Shown: positions 58,217 to 64,000 of the stretch, one piece after another | Numbering within the stretch: position 1 is the first letter of the stretch | How the letters are laid out: each line of letters starts with the position of its first letter | DNA from: Pollenia angustigena | Taxonomy: Eukaryota > Arthropoda > Insecta > Diptera > Polleniidae | Length of the DNA: 64,000 nucleotides | Assembly (NCBI GenBank): GCA_930367215.1 | Contig: OV884060.1 | Location: forward strand, 208,013,253-208,077,252 | Direction of reading: 5' to 3' | The notes under the pieces: model-generated | Database searches by the model: none | Seen by the model: the letters and a program-made list of their open reading frames with translations, nothing else | Told to the model about the DNA's origin: nothing | Position numbers and translations under genes: made by a program

Positions 58217-60500
58217 CGCCTGTTAATGATTAAGTGTGAATTCCAAAACGTTATTTGCAATGCAACCGAAAGTCATGCAATCATTTAATCATTGACAATG
58301 TCATACGTCCGTTAATGAATAATTACAGCTATCGATGCGCAAACAAAAGGCAAACTGTGCATCAATAATTTTGTATATGCTTTGTTGAATTTTTTTTTTA
58401 CAAATTTAATAAAACAGCCCGTTACTTTGTATCGCAATGTGTTTTGAGCAGTAGTAGTTTGAGGTATATTCATTATAAACAAAATGTTTTAGAATTGCAT
58501 TAATTGTTTGGTACAAAATGCATTTTGTTGTTGTCGTATTTTAAATTAATCAAGATTTACCAAAGCTACAAGACATAAACGGTAAACATTAGCAAACCGT
58601 GAATTCCTCTAGTGAGAAACATGTACATACATATAATATAATTTTAAACGTTTTGAAATAGTTTTTTTTTAAGTTGAAATTTACTGTTTCGAAATTAAAA
58701 TGTTTGTTATACATAAACTTTTTCAATAATTTCTATTAATATTTAAATTACATTCGTTTTAAACAATGTTCGAAAATTTCGAAGTTATTTTCGTAATTTA
58801 TTTAAACAAGTAGTTCAAAATGTTAAAAACATGTAGTTCAAATATGCTTAGTAAAATACAATTTTAAAAGTTCGTTAATTAAATTTTGTTTAAAGAAAAT
58901 AATTTTTCTTTATTTTTAAGTTTATACTTTTACTTTCGAAGTTAAAAATTTTGACAAAAATCGACTTTCACAAACACTTTAAGTTAGAACTTTGATTCTA
59001 CATGGAAAATAAATAGTTTAAGTTATGTTCGAAAATTTCGAACTTTATTTAAATGGCCAAAAAATTATGTATTATTAAAAAAAACATTTTTTATATAATT
59101 TCCAATAACTTTTTTCACTTTTAAGAGTTTTCAATTCAAATAAATAATGTAAAAATTTAAAGTTTTTTAACATTTTAAAAACTAATTTAAATTTTTCTTA
59201 ACGAAACGATATATATACTTAAAAAAATATGATATAATCAAAAGATTTGCTTTCGAGCTTTTACGATTACATACTTTCTTTGGAGCATTTTTGGGATTTT
59301 CGAAATATTTCAAACTATGAATTTTAAAATTTATTTATTACACAGTACCCCATTTTCAGGGTAATCAAAAGTAGTGCACTTTTTAATTTTAATTTCGGTT
59401 TTTGATAGTTCTTATCGAAACTAGCAAAAACCCGTTTAGGTTGTATTGAAAAATTTATCTAAATCCGAGCTTAGCCAGAAAAACCCTAAAGGCTAGTTTT
59501 TAGTACTTTTAGTACTTTCGGAGAAAAAAGTCAAAATTGAGTACACATTTTATTTGTTTCACTGTCTTATTTTCTCTATGTGGGAAAATGTTCATAAAAA
59601 AATTATTTATATGTTTTTCGAAGTTTTATTAATAGTGTCCAAAAACAATATTTTAATTATTTTTTAATAGTATAGTTAAAGTAATCGTTTGTTATTAAAA
59701 AAAATTAAGTTAGAAACTTTCGAAGTTGTTTAAATAGTGTTTTTGTACAAAAACTTCAGTTTTTGCCCATATAAGAAGAAATTTAGAAAATAATTTCGAA
59801 TTTAGTCAAAAATGTAAAAAAAGGTTTGTTATGAAACTAAGCATATTTTTACAAGTTTTTAAAAAATTAAATCAAACAATTTTTAGCAACTTCGAAATTT
59901 TGAATGTTATTTTTACCTACATTTTACAGTCTATTTAAATTTGTATGCAAATTTCATTTGACTTTAATATTTGTTTTCAAACACGCTTTCAGGAATTCTT
60001 TGCTGGCAAGTTTGAAGTTTAATGTTTTAAGAATTTTTATTATTTTTTTAATTTTTAACAAATCTAATTCCTGGTAAAAAAAAGCAAACTCAAATAAAAA
60101 GTTTATAAAATTATTAAATTAATTTGAAGTACGTTTGCTTGTTTGCTTTTTAGCTGAACCATAATTTAATTGATTTCTTGAAGAAAAACAAAATGGCTAA
60201 TTGTTTAATTTATCATAATTCTGTGTTTTTTTTTTTTGTGTGTGTGTTGAGTAAGAGATTGAGTGTTTCCAATGTCATGTGCTTTGTTATAATATAATGA
60301 ATTGTTTTCTTTTAAATTTTTGTTTATTATTGTTTAAAATCTTATTATTTGTTGTTTGTGTGTGTTTGTGTTTTTATAACTATTCTAATTAATTAATATC
60401 AAGCCTTTTTTGTAATTAGTTAAAATTTGAATAAATTTAAGATCTTATATTTTATATGTATGTATAATTTTATTTGTTTTACTTACGATTGATTACTAAT
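58217..60500. other. AT-rich intergenic DNA downstream of tou
   Basis: No gene or convincing TIR pair seen. The motif TTCGAAAATTTCGAA and close variants recur several times (about 58770, 59028 and weaker ones later), giving a decayed-repeat flavour. The part nearest 60500 may belong to the tou 3' UTR or terminator. Confidence 0.5.
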
Positions 60501-60514
60501 CATTTTTTAATGTT

Positions 60515-60520
60515 TTTATT
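60515..60520 (-). terminator. tou: candidate tou polyadenylation signal
   Basis: AATAAA on the minus strand about 120 nt past the tou stop. A second AATAAA lies at 60469-60474. The DNA is so AT-rich that the motif could be chance, and the real 3' UTR may be longer. Confidence 0.35.
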
Positions 60521-60639
60521 TAATATTTTTTGTTTACTTTTACTTATTTTCTTTTAAATCCTTGAAATCTTCATTTCACATTATCTTATTCGCTGTTATA
60601 TTTGAGTTGTTGTGTTTGTTGTTGATGTTGCAATTGATA

Positions 60640-60796
60640 TCATGAATGTTTATCAGTCAGTTCGGCCCAACGCATTTCAAAGAATTTACGCATACCATGA
60701 CCAGCTTTGCCCACCGGCGAATCATCTTCATTAAACATTTCGCAATTGTCGAAAATTTGTCGAACATCAACACAAAAATCTTCACGACATTTGTAG
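60640..60796 (-). CDS. tou: tou terminal coding exon (bromodomain second half, stop)
   Basis: 157 nt including the TGA stop at 60640-60642. The acceptor is CTCTTTTAG. It encodes [15 protein letters not shown], the acetyl-lysine-contact motif FNEDDS, and the last helix ([14 protein letters not shown]). The protein ends ELTDKHS, about ten residues after the domain. The start was set by the splice acceptor that restores the bromodomain reading frame. Confidence 0.9.
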
Positions 60797-63700
60797 CTAA
60801 AAGAGAGAAGAAGAAAGTGTTGTTGGGTTTATTATCATATTCTTTTTAATTTCAAAAACTTAAGAGATTTTCCAAAAATTGAAAGTCGATTTCGATTGTA
60901 CAAATTTTTTAGTAGAACTTTTTTAAAATCAATGTCCCTTTTACGGTTTACAACTCAACTCTAGTTCAGTTAAAATTTTGCAGTTTTACACCGACAGCTC
61001 AATTTCATAACATTCTAAGTCGAAAAAGTTAGTTTTGCAGGATAACCCCTTAAAGTTTATAATATAAGCCGACCAACAAAAAAATTTTACAGAATTTAAG
61101 TTGAACAACACTCAATTCAAAAACGTTTAAAAATTAAAAACGTCCTAATTTTTTTTTCAAAATAATAAAAAACTATTTTCTTCAGAATTTATATTGAAAC
61201 AACCAAAGTATATTTATACCAAGTACATGCAAGTCTACAACAAATCAACAATAAAAACAAGTAAGAAAGTATAGTCGGTCAAGCCCGACCATATGATACC
61301 CTACACCACAGTTTTTAAAAACACATCATGCTTATGTGTCCATGTCAATATGGATTTATCTATGTTTATAAACTTCATGAAAATCGGTTTGAAAGTTTGT
61401 GAGAGGCAGAAATTGTCCCCTGCCTCCCCTTGTGGTCCTATTTTTTAAAAACTGCATAGCTAATGTGTCCCTATAGATATGGATCTATCTAGGTTTTAAT
61501 TTTCATTAAAATCGGTTTGAGAGTTTCTGAAAGGAAGAAATTTCCCCCTATCTTCCCTCGTGGTCGTACGATTCGGCCCATAGGCTTGGTCCTTCTGCCA
61601 ATAAGAACCTATGACCCAAATTTTATCAAATTATCTCCAAAATTGCGACCGGTACTTTGCGCACAAGGTTACATGGACAGCCAGCCAGCCAGCCGGACGG
61701 ACATCGTTAGTTCGACTCAGAAAGTGATTCTGAGTAGAACGGTATACTTTAAGGTGGGTCTAGGACCACTATTTTAAGGCGTTACACACATCAGCACAAA
61801 TGCATAATACCCTCTCCACTATTGTGGTGTGGGTATAATTATCTTTTAACTAAACAATTTTCCAATAGGGACTTCTCAACTTTGACATTTGCGACTATAT
61901 TCTTAAAGCTAAATCTATCAAATTTGCCAGGCTTTACTGTCAACGGTGAGCGCTAAAGTTGGATGATTACCAACTTCGTTAGACCTGAATTGAATGAAAT
62001 GGACACCAACGACAAATTGTTTGAATAGAACACGCCGTAAGTTGCCACACTTTGGGAATGGTCATCTTACAGCTAACATGAACTGGGCATCGAAATCGAA
62101 CTCCTATTGACCCCTTAAAACTTGTTCTTGTTGGGGTTTACTTAGTCACAAGTCTATGTAAAAATGATACGAACCGCAGCGGCCTTTAAGGCCAAATTCC
62201 TTCTGCCATTGGTAAAATTAAGCCTGATTAATGCCAATGCCTAGGCTATGAACAATTTGTAATTTCGGATGCAGGCTATTCAAGAAAAACGCAGAAACCT
62301 AATTGCTATGTCTTATTTAAATTTAAAGATAGGAAGCGCTTAATGGAAGACCCTTTAGAAACTGTTAGGTAATTCGCAAACTGTTCTATTGTCGCATATT
62401 TATTGTATTGTATATACAAATAATATGACACAATAGATCACTTTGTGAATTGCCTATGTGTTTTCTATTTAATTTGAAACTTGCGTATTTTTGAAACACC
62501 CTTTTAATTAAATGATTTTTTCCCTCCCACTTTAGTAATTTGTAATTAAGTTTTTTTTTTCAAACACGAATCAGTTTTTGGCAATACATATTTAAAACTT
62601 TCGGAATTAATTTCGAACTTCATTTCATCGAACTTTTTTAATTGTTATTAAACGTTTGCTCAGCTAAACAAAAAAAACTGAAAATCTACTTCGAAATTTA
62701 AAGAATCGCTGAAAATAATATTTTCGAAATTCAACATTTATATCTTTTTTAAATATTTTACAAACATATGAACAAAAAGTTTTTTTTTCGTTTACCTTAG
62801 ATCTTGTAGTCTTTTTTTAATGGTTGATAGATCCATGGGACTTTTTATGATTTTGCGATAAGTCGGAAATTGTTTGGTATTTACTGGCAGCAAGAAAGGC
62901 CAAGAATCCTCATGAAGCTGTTGAAAAAAAAAACATAATTTTAGATTAAATGAAGAAAGAATTAATACAAATTTCAAAGAAATTTCGAAGAATTTCCCAC
63001 TTATTAAGCCTTATTGTGGTTGTCGTTATCGTTATCGTATACGACTGTGTCGTTTTTTGTAATTTAAGTGACACAGCCAGATTTCTTTAATCTACTGCAG
63101 AAAACGACACAGTCGTTTACGTCAACGACAACCACAATAAGGCTGATTATTATATACGGGCTATAAATCGATATGAAGTGGATTTAAAATAGAACAAATT
63201 TCGAAAAAGAGGTTGCAACAAAAGTGCAAATTATCTGAACAAGAACGGCTCTTAAAAACAGGAAAAGCTACTGTCATTTTGTAAATTTTGGTCGATTTCA
63301 ATTCCACTTTATTTCGATTTCTAAAACATGCAAAATAAACATGGTTTAAGAAGTAGTGTTTGGCTAAATAGTTAGAGCCGGTTTAAGTTAAATTCGAAAC
63401 TAATTTAGTATTAGTTTAATGTTGATTTGTTTTATTTCTTCAAAATAGACCTATAGTTTAACAAAATTTTAAAGGTTTAACCCACATTTAACTAACAAAC
63501 AAGACAATGAATGTTCTTCCTTAAAACTATCTCTTAAGAAAATGTTTTCCCTTAAACATTTACCTCCATTTCACTTAAAACTGTCTTACAGACTGCCAAT
63601 TCTTTCATTAACTTTTTGGTGGCATGTTTTTCTTTCTTCTCCTGCTTCAACTTTTCCTTGGCCTCTTGCACGGCGTGAATGTTCAATGGAGGCGGTGGAC

Positions 63701-64000
63701 CCAAAGCAATTGGTGGTGGCGTAGACACCGCACTTGAAGTTACCATCATGGAAGGTGATGTAGCAGAAGCAAGTAACTGTGGTGAATGTTGGGCAGCGGC
63801 GGTATGATGCATTTGTTGTTGAGTGGGTGTTGATGAACGGGAAGATGACGTTATGGAGGAATGTTGTGGAGAGGTAGTAGCACACATAAGTTGTGTGAGG
63901 CCACCGATTGGTGGAGTAGGCGGTGCTGCAGACATGGTCGGTAACAGTGGTAATTGATTTGGTAGAGTTATTGCGGGTAAAATACCACCCGGTATTGTGG
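60640..64000 (-). CDS. tou: toutatis (BAZ2-like) C-terminus, last three exons, 5' partial
   Basis: This is the C-terminal end of a Toutatis/BAZ2-type chromatin protein, a nuclear regulator carrying a C-terminal bromodomain that binds acetyl-lysine on histones. Exons on the minus strand are 64000-63564 (open at the window edge), 62917-62796 and 60796-60640. The first exon encodes a low-complexity Pro/Ser/Thr/Gln region, then a Lys/Glu-rich probable coiled coil. The bromodomain follows: WPFLLPVN and the PMDLSTI motif in exon 2, then DVRQIFDNC and FNEDDS in exon 3. The Asn of FNEDDS is the expected acetyl-lysine contact. The junctions are clean: donor GAG/GTAAAT joins acceptor CAG/CTTCAT in phase 0, and AG/GTAAAC joins TAG/CTACAA to rebuild a Ser codon. 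The protein ends shortly after the bromodomain, as is usual in this family. Family assignment is strong; orthology to tou rather than another BAZ2-like gene is inferred from the wording of the domain. Confidence 0.9.
61257..61838 (+). repeat. long interspersed repeat family A, copy 3, in tou intron
   Basis: Nearly identical to 47387-47963 and to the two halves of 32889-34265. It starts AACAAGTAAGAAAGTATAG, followed by a small hairpin (GTCGGTCAAGCCCGAC) and then ATACCCTACACCACA. It ends TTGTGGTGTGGGTAT, so the end is the reverse complement of the sequence just inside the start. There is no coding capacity. It lies in the 2-kb intron of tou, on the strand opposite to tou transcription. I cannot place it in a named superfamily. 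Confidence 0.8.
62796..62917 (-). CDS. tou: tou exon (penultimate, bromodomain first half)
   Basis: 122 nt. The acceptor follows a run of T and ends in CAG; the donor is AG/GTAAAC. It encodes the ZA region of the bromodomain, [13 protein letters not shown] through [14 protein letters not shown]. The last two bases (AG) form a split Ser codon with the next exon. Confidence 0.9.
63007..63144. mobile_element. foldback MITE in tou intron
   Basis: A 138-bp palindrome-like element in the intron between tou exons at 62917 and 63564. Both ends start AGCCTTATTGTGGTTGTCGT and the arms stay complementary for about 50 bp, through GACTGTGTCGTTTT, around a loop of about 30-40 bp. I could not fix a target-site duplication. 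In the pre-mRNA it would form a long hairpin about 90 nt upstream of the bromodomain exon. Confidence 0.75.
63564..64000 (-). CDS. tou: tou exon (third from last, partial at window edge)
   Basis: Open from the window edge to donor GAG/GTAAAT at 63564. It reads as a Pro- and Gly-rich stretch, then Ser/Thr/Gln/His-rich low complexity, then a charged helix ([19 protein letters not shown]) leading into the helix ahead of the bromodomain ([12 protein letters not shown]). The apparent ATG at 63935 is internal, because the frame stays open upstream of it. Confidence 0.88.

Noticed and set aside
63586..63885. Alternative minus-strand and plus-strand ORFs over tou
   Set aside because: Out of frame with the bromodomain exons; shadows of the Pro/Ser/Gln-rich coding exon.
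1..64000. Homeobox (engrailed/invected) exon
   Set aside because: Looked for in the listed frames because of the tou neighbour; no homeodomain-like sequence found.
1..64000. Endogenous viral or LTR-retrotransposon sequence
   Set aside because: No LTR pair, protease, integrase or envelope-like frame recognised.

Overview
The window looks like nuclear DNA from a higher (probably calyptrate, blow-fly or house-fly-like) dipteran. It is AT-rich and full of fly-type transposons. The only host gene I can identify is on the minus strand at the right edge: the last three exons of a toutatis (tou/BAZ2-type) orthologue with its C-terminal bromodomain (stop at 60640, coding sequence running off the window at 64000). 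No other host coding exon can be supported, so about 60 kb are intergenic or intronic.

Nearly all the rest is mobile-element debris, much of it nested. Left third (1-22500): an unassigned higher-GC stretch, a tRNA-like relic, several foldback MITEs, a relative of the A/B long-repeat families, and a fairly unique stretch at 8.3-12.7 kb. It also has a LINE fragment (12.7-14.6 kb) split by two MITE-like insertions, an unexplained protein-like ORF at 14674-15006, three internally deleted mariner-type elements, and a MULE-like element with a 9-bp target-site duplication (TSD) that itself contains a SINE-like insert. Middle (22500-42300): two related LINE copies, one cut up by two hAT-type insertions, decayed tandem arrays, an inverted SINE pair bounded by an 18-bp repeat, a Harbinger-like element inside a long repeat, a satellite interrupted by a hAT element, and several TIR elements with 3-bp TSDs. 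Right third (42300-60500): a LINE with ORF1 and the start of its endonuclease, a mariner relic, more nested 3-bp-TSD elements, a 1.08-kb TIR element holding an inverted GC-rich minisatellite, a piggyBac relic and AT-rich intergenic DNA.

Five insertions can be checked inside the window against an uninterrupted copy or reading frame, which fixes their ends precisely: 13380-14017, 33350-34098, 36894-37970, 48306-48814 and 55519-56246. None of the transposase genes looks intact. The elements are mostly deleted or non-autonomous, so any movement would need enzymes from elsewhere. From established knowledge, in Drosophila tou borders the engrailed-invected complex. If synteny holds, this gene-poor stretch could be the engrailed-side flank, but no homeobox exon is visible here. 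All calls were made by eye; no database search or computation was run.
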